Origin: Pusillimonas sp. DMV24BSW_D
GTDB lineage: Bacteria > Pseudomonadota > Gammaproteobacteria > Burkholderiales > Burkholderiaceae_B
DNA: 64,000 bases
Assembly: GCF_011388195.1 (NCBI RefSeq)
Contig: NZ_CP049990.1
Location: forward strand, 2,418,001 to 2,482,000
Direction of reading: 5' to 3'
A program made the translations under genes and the position numbers. How positions within the stretch are numbered: position 1 is the first letter of the stretch; the number at the start of each line of letters is the position of its first letter. Positions 9,085 through 16,699 of the stretch are shown piece after piece. The notes under the pieces were generated by a model. It saw only the letters and a program-made list of their open reading frames with translations, was not told where the DNA came from and did no database searches.

Positions 9085-10406
9085 TAGAGCCCTCCCGACA
9101 CGGGACCTTGCCGCGCCAGCCAATAAGGATTAAATAAGTTAGCCTTTTCATGACGGGCATCGTCACGCGGAGTCGGCCGTTCAAAATACGATTCGGCCGC
9201 ACTGCTAACGGTGTATCGCAAGTTGTCATAACCAACGCGCTGAAGCTTCACCGAGAAACGAACACGACCCGATTGAGACGACGTAAATGGCGACCCGACT
9301 CCCTCATTAACCCCAAGTAATAACGGGCGCACATCGAAATAGCTCGCATAACCTCGGGTGGGCCAAACAACGCGTGAGGCGACCGCACGCGAATTCGCCA
9401 TGGGGTTATCTTGTCCGGTGAAAATATCCCAATTGGTGGCGTCGGCCACCCAGCGCCAAAAATCCTGCGATGAGAAGTTGTCGGGCGGATTATTGACGTG
9501 CGGTGCGGAAAGTTTGCTGGTGCTTCTTGAGGCCAACCAACCCCAGCCCATTGCATACTCACGGTAATAACAGCCTATCCAACGGTTCGAGCGCAAAGCA
9601 TGATAAGACTGAGTATCAGCCGCCTCCCAACGACCACTTGAATCAAGCACTGTGTTGCCGCGGCGACGCAATTGATGGCGCCTGGTCGGGCAACGCAGGC
9701 TTACTAGCCAGGCATTACGCGCAGTATGGTTGCGTTCCTGCAAAAAACCGTAGCCACCGGTAATTTGCTGCATAAAAGGATGTAGTGACGGCGCAGCGCG
9801 ACGTTCCAGCCACTGGTTAACCGGTGGTGCCGTAATGGTTAAATCATATTGCGCATTTGCGTAATACCGGTTTAGAACCGCCTTGATCGCCGCCTCGCGC
9901 GTACCCGCCAGCGTTGAGACCACTTGTGACTGAACCACCGCCAATGTGTCGTGCACGCGGGACTCATGCTGCATAAAGCGCTGCCCCAGTTGGCCGCTTT
10001 GCATCGCTTCGCGCTGCAACCCACGGGCAGCCGATGAAGCGGCGTAAGCTGTTCCATGCTTTACACCAAACAACATACCGATAAGAAAAGCCGGCGGATT
10101 TGCGCGCAGACGCTGTTGCGCCTGATGTCCACCTAATTGGGCCCATGAAGCCAGCGTTACCAGATGTCCCATCGCAAGGTGATGCCCCACCATGGCCCGA
10201 TTTGATAACGCCAACAAATTCAACGCGCGTGATTGCACGACCGCTCCGCTATAAGCAGCCGTATCTAATGCGTGAACCTGCCGGGTGCGTTCGGCCAAGA
10301 CCTGCCCCAGCGAAAAATAATGCAGCAATGCCACCACCGCAACGCCACAGAGCAGCAAGCCCAACACTATGGCCTGGCCTTTTTCCGCTTTGAAATGCGT
10401 TTTCAC
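9084..10406 (-). CDS. TadG-like pilus protein (Flp pilus-assembly, N-terminal helix)
   Basis: The 440-residue protein starts at GTG 10406, overlapping the pilin-like stop as GTGA. It begins MKTHFKAEKGQAIVLGLLLCGVAVVALLHYF, matching the TadG N-terminal layout (basic leader, KGQA, one membrane helix) and continues ALDTAAYSGAVVQSRALN, which is typical of Flp/Tad G proteins. The rest is a large extracytoplasmic region of about 400 residues without a visible von Willebrand A motif (no DxSxS), so it is TadG-like rather than a clear TadG. It holds many aromatic residues and four cysteines. TadG proteins are thought to anchor or cap the pilus. Confidence 0.72.
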   Translation of the reverse strand: MKTHFKAEKGQAIVLGLLLCGVAVVALLHYFSLGQVLAERTRQVHALDTAAYSGAVVQSRALNLLALSNRAMVGHHLAMGHLVTLASWAQLGGHQAQQRLRANPPAFLIGMLFGVKHGTAYAASSAARGLQREAMQSGQLGQRFMQHESRVHDTLAVVQSQVVSTLAGTREAAIKAVLNRYYANAQYDLTITAPPVNQWLERRAAPSLHPFMQQITGGYGFLQERNHTARNAWLVSLRCPTRRHQLRRRGNTVLDSSGRWEAADTQSYHALRSNRWIGCYYREYAMGWGWLASRSTSKLSAPHVNNPPDNFSSQDFWRWVADATNWDIFTGQDNPMANSRAVASRVVWPTRGYASYFDVRPLLLGVNEGVGSPFTSSQSGRVRFSVKLQRVGYDNLRYTVSSAAESYFERPTPRDDARHEKANLFNPYWLARQGPVSGGL

Positions 10407-10675
10407 TGACCCGCCCCGGCGTTACCCGTGAACGACTTGAGAGTTTTGGCTTCGCTTTGCAATGCACCCGCCTGGGCTGCACTTTGCGCCATTTGCGACT
10501 GTGCCGTCCCGTCTTCACCAGCCAGTTCTTGCGCCATTGCGGCCGTTTGCGCCCGAATGACCTGACCGAACGTTTGATACACCGCAATGGCGGCCACCGC
10601 CACCAACGCAACAATAATGATGTACTCAGTCATTCCCTGACCGCGCTCTCGGGCATGGCGGCAAATCGTTTTCAT
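10403..10675 (-). CDS. Small pilin-like protein, first gene of the Tad operon
   Basis: The 90-residue product has a basic leader (MKTICRHARERGQG), then MTEYIIIVALVAVAAIAVYQTFG, matching a class III/type IVb prepilin: cleavage after G with E at +3 and a single hydrophobic helix. The C-terminal half is Ala/Gln-rich and ends GNAGAGQ. Flp pilins have the same leader plan, so this is the best candidate here for the structural pilin or a major pseudopilin. A Shine-Dalgarno CCGGAGAG lies just upstream. It heads the chain of overlapping tad genes and is divergent from the TetR gene at 10862. Confidence 0.7.
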   Translation of the reverse strand: MKTICRHARERGQGMTEYIIIVALVAVAAIAVYQTFGQVIRAQTAAMAQELAGEDGTAQSQMAQSAAQAGALQSEAKTLKSFTGNAGAGQ

Positions 10676-10780
10676 CTGGCTCTCCGGTCATCAACGAAGC
10701 TCCAGTCTGGCGATACTTGGTTAGCCCAACAATTCGCAAAAGCCGAGGCAGATAAAACCGTCGCGCTCCTATTGCAGACC

Positions 10781-10800
10781 CATTAATTATCTTATTAATG
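10781..10800. promoter_or_regulatory. Inverted repeat between the tad operon and the TetR gene
   Basis: CATTAAT-6 nt-ATTAATG forms a perfect 7+7 inverted repeat 62 bp before the TetR start and 106 bp before the pilin-like gene on the other strand. Size and position suit a TetR-family operator that controls its own gene and perhaps the divergent tad operon. Function is inferred. Confidence 0.5.
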
Positions 10801-10861
10801 AATTATTTAATCACGTAGAATGAAATAAATTCCCTTTCTCAAGATAATTTCGTACAAAACT

Positions 10862-11551
10862 ATGGCAACACAATCACCCCGTAAACCCCGTAAACCGCGT
10901 GCAAAGGGTCGGCCCGACGCCGTAGATGGTGTGGGCCCCGAAGCCCTGTTGGACGCAACCATTGAAGAACTGCGCCACACCACCCCCCAAGCACTTACCC
11001 TGGCCGCTGTGGCGCAGCGCGCGGGCGTTCACCCAGCCTTAATTCGTTATTACTTTGGCAGTAAAGACGGCCTGCTGACGCGCGCCACGCAGCGGCTGGT
11101 CGAAGGCGAGCATGAAACCGTACGCCCTTCGGTACAAAGCCACGCGCCGCTGCAAGACAAACTGAAATCGCGCCTAACCGGCATGATCGACCTTATTGAG
11201 GCCAACCCACACTTTCATCGTCTTGTGCTCGACCAAATCTACGGGAAATCGGCACAAAACCCGGAAAACGAGTTACTAAGCCGGGTCACCGCCCGGGGTT
11301 TAACGCTTACCGTGAGCATGTTGCACGACACGCCAAACACCCCCGTTCGTGCTGTCGACCCGCGTTTTCTACACGTTGCACTCATTGGGTTAACCGAGTT
11401 CTTTACCTCTGCCGAGCCGCTTCTGCGGGAGCTTTTCGGCCCGAACACCCCGCCCGAAGAAATTAAACAGCGTTATATCGACTTTCTAACAGACTTAATT
11501 CTGAACGGCGTTCAAAGCGAACCGGACAAACCTAGCGCTAACCCGAATTGA
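10862..11551 (+). CDS. TetR/AcrR-family transcriptional regulator
   Basis: The 229-residue repressor has a Lys/Arg/Pro-rich N-terminal tail (QSPRKPRKPRAKGRP), a TetR DNA-binding domain about residues 25-75 (LLDATIEELRHTTPQALTLAAVAQRAGVHPALIRYYFGSKDGLL) and an all-helical ligand-binding domain. The gene precedes and points into the Rieske oxygenase operon 68 bp downstream and is divergent from the tad operon. Palindromes at 10781 and 11573 flank the gene, one in front of each possible target. The most likely role is control of the adjacent aromatic oxygenase operon in response to its substrate; the ligand is unknown. Confidence 0.88.
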   Translation: MATQSPRKPRKPRAKGRPDAVDGVGPEALLDATIEELRHTTPQALTLAAVAQRAGVHPALIRYYFGSKDGLLTRATQRLVEGEHETVRPSVQSHAPLQDKLKSRLTGMIDLIEANPHFHRLVLDQIYGKSAQNPENELLSRVTARGLTLTVSMLHDTPNTPVRAVDPRFLHVALIGLTEFFTSAEPLLRELFGPNTPPEEIKQRYIDFLTDLILNGVQSEPDKPSANPN

Positions 11552-11572
11552 CCCGTTTTTGCGACAGCATCA

Positions 11573-11594
11573 TAATTCACGCTTTAGTGAATTA
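11573..11594. promoter_or_regulatory. Perfect 8+8 inverted repeat upstream of the Rieske oxygenase gene
   Basis: TAATTCAC-6 nt-GTGAATTA lies 26 bp before the oxygenase ATG at 11620. There is no T-tract typical of a terminator. Position in the promoter/leader of an operon just after a TetR gene suggests an operator. Inference only. Confidence 0.5.
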
Positions 11595-11619
11595 ATAACT
11601 TTTAAGTTGAAACGAAGTC

Positions 11620-12624
11620 ATGATGCTGAAAAACGTCTGGTATGTTGCATGCACCAGCCAAGAACTCCAGGCCGGCGCCACTCTTGCACGCGTCATCTGT
11701 AACGAGCCGGTTGTATTGTTCCGAACCGATAACGGCAGCCCATCCATCTTGCGCGATGTCTGCCCGCACCGTTTGGCGCCGTTATCAAAAGGCACGGTTG
11801 AGAACAACACTCTGCGCTGTATTTATCACGGCATGGCCTTTAACGGGCAAGGCCAATGCGTCTCCATTCCTTCGCAAGACGCCATCCCCCCGCGTGCTCA
11901 TGTGCGCAGCTACCCATCACAAGAACGTTATGGATTGATCTGGATATTTCCTGGGAATCCTGAGCTCGCTTCGGATACAGCGCTTCCCCACCGTCCGTGG
12001 CGCGAATCAAGTCATTGGAATATCGACGTTGTTCAATACTTCAATGTACAAGCCAACCACAGTTACATGAGCGACAACCTTTTGGATTTGTCTCATGTGG
12101 CCTTTTTACACTCGGCGTCAATAGGGTTCGACGCCCGACGGTTGGGTAACGACCCCCTGGAAGTTCACACCGAAGGGCAATGTGTGCGTACCCAGCGTAT
12201 TTTTCACAACACCCAACAGGCCCCGGCACATAAGGCATGGCACGAACTGGCGGCGCCTATTACCCGCACCCAGATGGCGGAATGGACGCCTCCCGGCAAC
12301 GTGACAGTCCTTGTTCGCAACGAAAACGAGTCCGAACAGGTCGACCTCAGGGCCGATCATTTCATTACACCTGAAACCGATACCTCTCATCACTATTACG
12401 TGGCGCTTTCACGTAACTTTCGTGTGAACGACACCGCGTTCTCGGAACAGCTCGATCACGACACCCGTATCGTTCACATGGAAGACGTCGACATCACGCA
12501 AGCACAACAGCGCAACCAACAATGGGCGGCGAACGATCCCCCAATGGGCTTGAAAGCCGACAAAGCAGTGCGTGAAGCCCACGCAATTATGGCTTTGCTG
12601 GCGCAGGCGGAGGCCGGCCAATGA
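11620..12624 (+). CDS. Rieske [2Fe-2S] aromatic oxygenase, VanA/phthalate dioxygenase type
   Basis: Terminal oxygenase subunit of 334 residues. The Rieske motif is CPHRLAPLSKGTVENNTLRC-IYH (C-x-H then C-x2-H) about residues 47-71. The mononuclear-iron region follows as NHSYMSDNLLDLSHVAFLH at about 147-165. Size and motif order match the VanA / phthalate 4,5-dioxygenase (type I) group, which demethylates or hydroxylates aromatic acids using an FMN/2Fe-2S reductase. No reductase (VanB-like) gene is adjacent, so electrons must come from elsewhere. The next gene overlaps it by 4 bp (ATGA). Substrate cannot be assigned. Confidence 0.88.
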   Translation: MMLKNVWYVACTSQELQAGATLARVICNEPVVLFRTDNGSPSILRDVCPHRLAPLSKGTVENNTLRCIYHGMAFNGQGQCVSIPSQDAIPPRAHVRSYPSQERYGLIWIFPGNPELASDTALPHRPWRESSHWNIDVVQYFNVQANHSYMSDNLLDLSHVAFLHSASIGFDARRLGNDPLEVHTEGQCVRTQRIFHNTQQAPAHKAWHELAAPITRTQMAEWTPPGNVTVLVRNENESEQVDLRADHFITPETDTSHHYYVALSRNFRVNDTAFSEQLDHDTRIVHMEDVDITQAQQRNQQWAANDPPMGLKADKAVREAHAIMALLAQAEAGQ

Positions 12625-13832
12625 ATCCGCAACCTATAAAAAAAGTACTTATCGTGGGCGCCGGCATTGCCGGCTGCTCCACCGCCATTACCTTGGCCGA
12701 ACTGGGGTTAAGCATTACGCTTATTGAAAAACAAGACCAATGGCGTTTTCAAAGTTCCGGCATTTTCGTTTACAGCAACGGCCTGCGAGCCCTACAGCAG
12801 GTAGGCGTGCTGCCGCAAATACTGGACGCCGGTTTCGCCATTCCCGATGGCAAAAACATTTATCTGGATCACACCGGCGCACCCATTACCAACGTGTTTT
12901 ACCCCAGCGTCTCGCCCGGCATCCCGCCTATTTTGGGCATTAAACGCAGCGAAATTCACCGCATTCTGGCAGGCAAGCTGGCCACTTTGGGCGTGAATAT
13001 CAAACTGGCCACCACTGTTACGCGTTTGAACGCTTTGGACCCGTCCGCTCCGGCAAATGTCGTATTTAATGACGGCAACGAAGAAACGTTCGACTTGGTT
13101 ATTGCCGCCGACGGCATTCGCTCTCAAATTCGCCAACTGATTTTCCCTGAAATATCCCCCCGAAATACACATTTCGGAGTCTGGCGCAGCGTACATGCGC
13201 GCCCTGCCCATTTACGCGACAAATACATGCAAATGGGTATCGGAAAACGACTGGGCATTATGCCTATTAGCGATGACAAGCTCTACATTTTCGGCACCGT
13301 GCCGGAGCCCGGCAACCCTTGGTTCGATCCACAAGACTGGCCGCGCATCATGCGCGAAAAATTCGCCGAATTTCAAGGCCCGGCACGTACCTTCCTTGAC
13401 GAGGTTTCGGAACATACGGAAGTGCTCTACACCGTCGTTGAAGAGGTCGCCGCCGACCCCCCCTGGTATAAAGGCCGGGTCTTATTGCTAGGCGATGCGG
13501 CACACGCCTCCACGCCTTTCATGGGCCAGGGCGGCGCCATGGCAATTGAAGATGCGGTTGTTCTAAAAACACTTCTACAACAACATCAATTTCAAACATC
13601 GGTTCTGGAGGCATTCGGCACCGCCCGGTACCCGATTTGCCGTTTTGTTCAGGATGCCTCACGTAAAGTGGGCGAAGCCGGTGCCATCGAAGACGCCGCC
13701 AGTTGTCTGGCGCGCAACCACAACATGCAGCAAAAAGCACAACTACAAGTTGATCAGTTTTACCAGCAACTCGAAACACTTAACCCATTTAAAGGCGTAA
13801 CGCCAAACCATCACCAGGAGACGACACAATGA
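12621..13832 (+). CDS. FAD-dependent monooxygenase (salicylate hydroxylase-like)
   Basis: Class A flavin monooxygenase of 403 residues. It shows the three family motifs: GxGxxG (VLIVGAGIAGCSTAITLAELG, residues 9-29), the DG motif (VIAADGIRSQIR, about 155) and the GD motif (GRVLLLGDAAHASTPFMGQGGAMAIEDA, about 285-310). Such enzymes hydroxylate aromatic acids with NAD(P)H and O2. It overlaps the Rieske gene upstream and the binding-protein gene downstream by 4 bp each, so the three are probably one operon acting on one imported compound. It is not PobA, which lies at 27273. Confidence 0.85.
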   Translation: MNPQPIKKVLIVGAGIAGCSTAITLAELGLSITLIEKQDQWRFQSSGIFVYSNGLRALQQVGVLPQILDAGFAIPDGKNIYLDHTGAPITNVFYPSVSPGIPPILGIKRSEIHRILAGKLATLGVNIKLATTVTRLNALDPSAPANVVFNDGNEETFDLVIAADGIRSQIRQLIFPEISPRNTHFGVWRSVHARPAHLRDKYMQMGIGKRLGIMPISDDKLYIFGTVPEPGNPWFDPQDWPRIMREKFAEFQGPARTFLDEVSEHTEVLYTVVEEVAADPPWYKGRVLLLGDAAHASTPFMGQGGAMAIEDAVVLKTLLQQHQFQTSVLEAFGTARYPICRFVQDASRKVGEAGAIEDAASCLARNHNMQQKAQLQVDQFYQQLETLNPFKGVTPNHHQETTQ

Positions 13833-14839
13833 TCCAAAACCTGAAACGACTGCAACGCGGGGCCGCCATGGCACTGCTCACCACTTTTGCAACCATGGGG
13901 CTGGGCACCTCCAACGCCGCAGCCGGCACCACAGAAATGACTTACCTGTTACCAGCCCCTGCCGGCGTAATCGCATTTGCACCACTGATGCTGGCCCAAA
14001 ACAAAGGCTATTACGACGATGAAGGCCTGAAGGTAAATTTCGTCACGGTGAAAGGCGGCGCCGATGTTGGCAAACAGCTGGGGGCCGGCAATGCCGAGCT
14101 CGGTGGCGCATTGGGCGATACCCCCATTATTTTGCGCCAGAACGATATCCCGGTTAAAGGCGTTGCCTTGCTGGGTGGCGGCGCCCTTCATCAAATGATG
14201 ATGCGTAAAGACGCCAACATTAACGCCCCGGCCGATCTGAAAGACAAAAGCATTACGGTGATGTCGTATCAAGACACCTCGTTCTATGCCACGCTGGCCG
14301 TGCTGGCCCAAGCAGGCCTGACGCGTGCCGATGCCGATATTCAAGCGGCCGGCCCGGTAGGAATCTGGCAATTGGTTGCGTCGGGCAAAGCACAAGGCAT
14401 GATTGGCGCCCCGGAAAACGGCGCGATGGTCGAAGCCGAAGGCATTCCCATGACCTGGCAATCCACCGGCGAATATTTCCCCGGCATGGCTCAGGCCGTA
14501 TTGGCCTCTGAAGAAATGATCGCCAAGAACCCGGCGCTCGTGCAAAAATTTGTCAACGCCACCCTTAAAGCCTTTAAAGAAGTGCGCGATAACCCAGCCC
14601 AGGCCGCCAAAGAGTATGTGTCGTTCATGCCTTCGTACAAAGGCAGAGAAGCGTTTGTTGAAAAGGTGCTTACCTATTACGCCAACAACGTATATGCAGA
14701 CCAGGAAACCGTTGGCCGCTTCGACCCCCAACGTGTATCCAGCCTGCAAGACTTTTACCTTGACCAGGAAATTATCCGCAACCGCATCGACCTGAACAAC
14801 CTGTTTACCAACGAGTTCGTTCAAAACGCCGGCCAGTAA
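13829..14839 (+). CDS. Periplasmic substrate-binding protein, NitT/TauT (SsuA/THI5-like) type
   Basis: The 336-residue protein has a signal peptide (MIQNLKRLQRGAAMALLTTFATMGLGTSNAAAG) and an NMT1/SsuA-like fold: FAPLMLAQNKGYYDDEGLKVNFV, LGAGNAELGGALGDTPIILRQND, and ADLKDKSITVMSYQDTSFYATLAVLAQAGL. Proteins of this kind deliver sulfonates, nitrate, thiamine precursors or aromatic acids to an ABC transporter. No permease or ATPase gene of that family is adjacent, so it may use a transporter encoded elsewhere. The ATGA overlap with the monooxygenase and a strong terminator downstream make it the last gene of the operon. Confidence 0.87.
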   Translation: MIQNLKRLQRGAAMALLTTFATMGLGTSNAAAGTTEMTYLLPAPAGVIAFAPLMLAQNKGYYDDEGLKVNFVTVKGGADVGKQLGAGNAELGGALGDTPIILRQNDIPVKGVALLGGGALHQMMMRKDANINAPADLKDKSITVMSYQDTSFYATLAVLAQAGLTRADADIQAAGPVGIWQLVASGKAQGMIGAPENGAMVEAEGIPMTWQSTGEYFPGMAQAVLASEEMIAKNPALVQKFVNATLKAFKEVRDNPAQAAKEYVSFMPSYKGREAFVEKVLTYYANNVYADQETVGRFDPQRVSSLQDFYLDQEIIRNRIDLNNLFTNEFVQNAGQ

Positions 14840-14875
14840 CACCGAAACTAAACAATTCGGTTCAGCAGTCGTTAA

Positions 14876-14913
14876 CGCCCTTGCCAGTGTGTATCTGGCA
14901 AGGGCGTTTTCTT
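14876..14913 (+). terminator. Rho-independent terminator after the Rieske/monooxygenase operon
   Basis: A perfect 12-bp stem CGCCCTTGCCAG / CTGGCAAGGGCG with a 7-nt loop, followed by TTTTCTTT, 36 bp after the binding-protein stop. Confidence 0.93.
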
Positions 14914-14979
14914 TGCGCCCGTCAACCCGTCGTGTCATAAAAGGCGCGCATTGCGCCTGCAACATCAGAGTAATTATTT

Positions 14980-16617
14980 ATGCGCAAAAATCTGCCGGTG
15001 ACCAATGTAGAAACTGTTGTACGCGAAGATCAGTACCTGATCTCAAAAACCGACATGAAAGGACGCATTATTTATGCAAACCCGGCTTTCATCGAAGTCA
15101 GCGGCTTCACGCGCGACGAACTGATCGGCAAAGCGCACAATATTATTCGTCACCCCGATATGCCGCCCGAAGCTTTCGCCGATCTGTGGGAAACCCTGAA
15201 AGCCGGCAAGCCCTGGCTGGGGCTGGTAAAAAACCGGCGCAAAGACGGCGGTTTCTACTGGGTTCTAGCCAATGCCTACCCGGTAGTGGAAAACGGTGAG
15301 GTCACCTGCTATGCCTCGGTGCGCATCAAACCCAGTCAGGAACAGGTTGAGGCCGCTGAAGCGTTTTACGAAGCGATTAACCAGGGCAAAGCACGTTGGC
15401 ACACCGTCCGCCAGGGCCAAAAAGTACCCAAGGGTGTACTTCGCCTGGTCGATTGGGTCGGCCGGCCTTTCAGCCGCAGTTTGCGATCCGGCATATTACG
15501 CACCAGTGCCATGGGCGTCGCTGCTATTGCCATCAGCGCGTATTACGCGGCAACGGGAGGAATTCCGGCATCTCATCAATACTATGCCTGGCCCGTTATT
15601 GGCCTACTAACCGCCGGCATGCTGGGGTATGGCTGGATCATCGCACAACGCATGCTTACCTCGTTAAACGACGCGGCCCGCCAGGCGCGTCAAATTTCCG
15701 CCGGTAACCTCACCCTTGAGCTCGAAGAAGGCCGGAGTCAGGAAGTCAACAACTTGAATTTCTATCTCGACATCATGCGCAAAAGTCTGATCAGCATTGC
15801 CAATGATGTTCAAAGTGGCATTACCGCCACCGGCCATACGGCGCAAGTTTTATATGCCAATAACGCCCATTTGTCGGCCCGCACGGAAGATCAGGCCGCC
15901 TCATTGCAGGAAACCGCCGCCGCCATGGAAGAAATTACGGTTACAGTTAAACAAAACACCGACAACGCCCACTTGGCCAATCGTCTGGCCGACGAAAGCA
16001 TGGCAATTGCCCAGCGCGGGGGTGAAGTGGTGTCGGAAGTCGTTCAAACCATGAACGGCATCAGCGAAAGTTCAGGGAAAATCTCAGATATCGTCACCCT
16101 TATTGAAGGAATCGCTTTTCAAACCAATATCCTTGCCCTTAATGCCGCAGTTGAATCAGCACGTGCGGGGGAAGCCGGCAAAAGCTTTGCCGTTGTAGCC
16201 GGGGAAGTTCGCAACCTGGCACTGAAAAGTTCGCAGGCAGCCAAAGAAGTAAAAGGTTTAATCGACAACTCCAATGCACGCATCACCGCCGGCTCGCAAC
16301 AAGCTGCCCGCGCCGGCGACACCATGCAGGAAATTGTTGAGTCGGTAAGGCGTGTTACCGACATCATGAACGAGATCACCACCGCGTCCGTAGAACAATC
16401 CACCGGGCTAAGTGAAATCAATCAGGCCATTGGCCAAATGGATGGGGTCACACAACAAAATGCCAATCTGGTTAATGATTTAAGCCAAACCGTACGCACA
16501 CTTTCAGCGGAAGCCGACAACCTGGCCGAAGCCATTGCCGTTCTGAATACCGGCTTAAGAAGCCAGGGTCGACCCGCCATGGTGGGTTCCGACGAGCTGC
16601 GTTTGAGGGCTTCATAA
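14980..16617 (+). CDS. PAS-domain methyl-accepting chemotaxis receptor (Aer-like)
   Basis: A 545-residue chemoreceptor. Residues about 12-120 form a PAS domain (YLISKTDMKGRIIYANPAFIEVSGFTRDELIGKAHNIIRHPDMP) like that of the FAD-binding redox sensor Aer. A membrane region follows at about 170-220 (GILRTSAMGVAAIAISAYYAA; YAWPVIGLLTAGMLGYGWII), then a HAMP-like stretch and the signalling hairpin (FQTNILALNAAVESARAGEAGKSFAVVAGEVRNLA, about 380-415). There is no periplasmic ligand domain, so it senses something inside the cell, such as redox state. Its place just upstream of pcaB suggests energy taxis linked to aromatic use, which is inference. Confidence 0.9.
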   Translation: MRKNLPVTNVETVVREDQYLISKTDMKGRIIYANPAFIEVSGFTRDELIGKAHNIIRHPDMPPEAFADLWETLKAGKPWLGLVKNRRKDGGFYWVLANAYPVVENGEVTCYASVRIKPSQEQVEAAEAFYEAINQGKARWHTVRQGQKVPKGVLRLVDWVGRPFSRSLRSGILRTSAMGVAAIAISAYYAATGGIPASHQYYAWPVIGLLTAGMLGYGWIIAQRMLTSLNDAARQARQISAGNLTLELEEGRSQEVNNLNFYLDIMRKSLISIANDVQSGITATGHTAQVLYANNAHLSARTEDQAASLQETAAAMEEITVTVKQNTDNAHLANRLADESMAIAQRGGEVVSEVVQTMNGISESSGKISDIVTLIEGIAFQTNILALNAAVESARAGEAGKSFAVVAGEVRNLALKSSQAAKEVKGLIDNSNARITAGSQQAARAGDTMQEIVESVRRVTDIMNEITTASVEQSTGLSEINQAIGQMDGVTQQNANLVNDLSQTVRTLSAEADNLAEAIAVLNTGLRSQGRPAMVGSDELRLRAS

Positions 16618-16654
16618 CCCCAACGCAGCAGTCTCACTCGCAACGCCGTACAAT

Positions 16655-16690
16655 ATCGGGGCCATAAAAGATGGCCCCGATTGTCTTTCT
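16655..16690 (+). terminator. Probable terminator between the chemoreceptor gene and pcaB
   Basis: ATCGGGGCCAT / ATGGCCCCGAT, an 11-bp perfect stem with loop AAAAG, followed by the imperfect T-rich run TTGTCTTTCT. It ends at the pcaB Shine-Dalgarno, so it may also be a leader structure of pcaB. Confidence 0.65.
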
Positions 16691-16699
16691 GGAGTGTCC

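Noticed and set aside
9084-10406. Calling this gene a true tadG with a von Willebrand A domain
   Set aside because: Only the N-terminal leader and helix fit; no MIDAS-type DxSxS motif is visible, so I call it TadG-like.
13949-14965. 338-residue minus-strand ORF opposite the binding-protein gene
   Set aside because: The plus-strand frame has a signal peptide and family motifs and is coupled to the upstream gene; the antisense frame has no domain.
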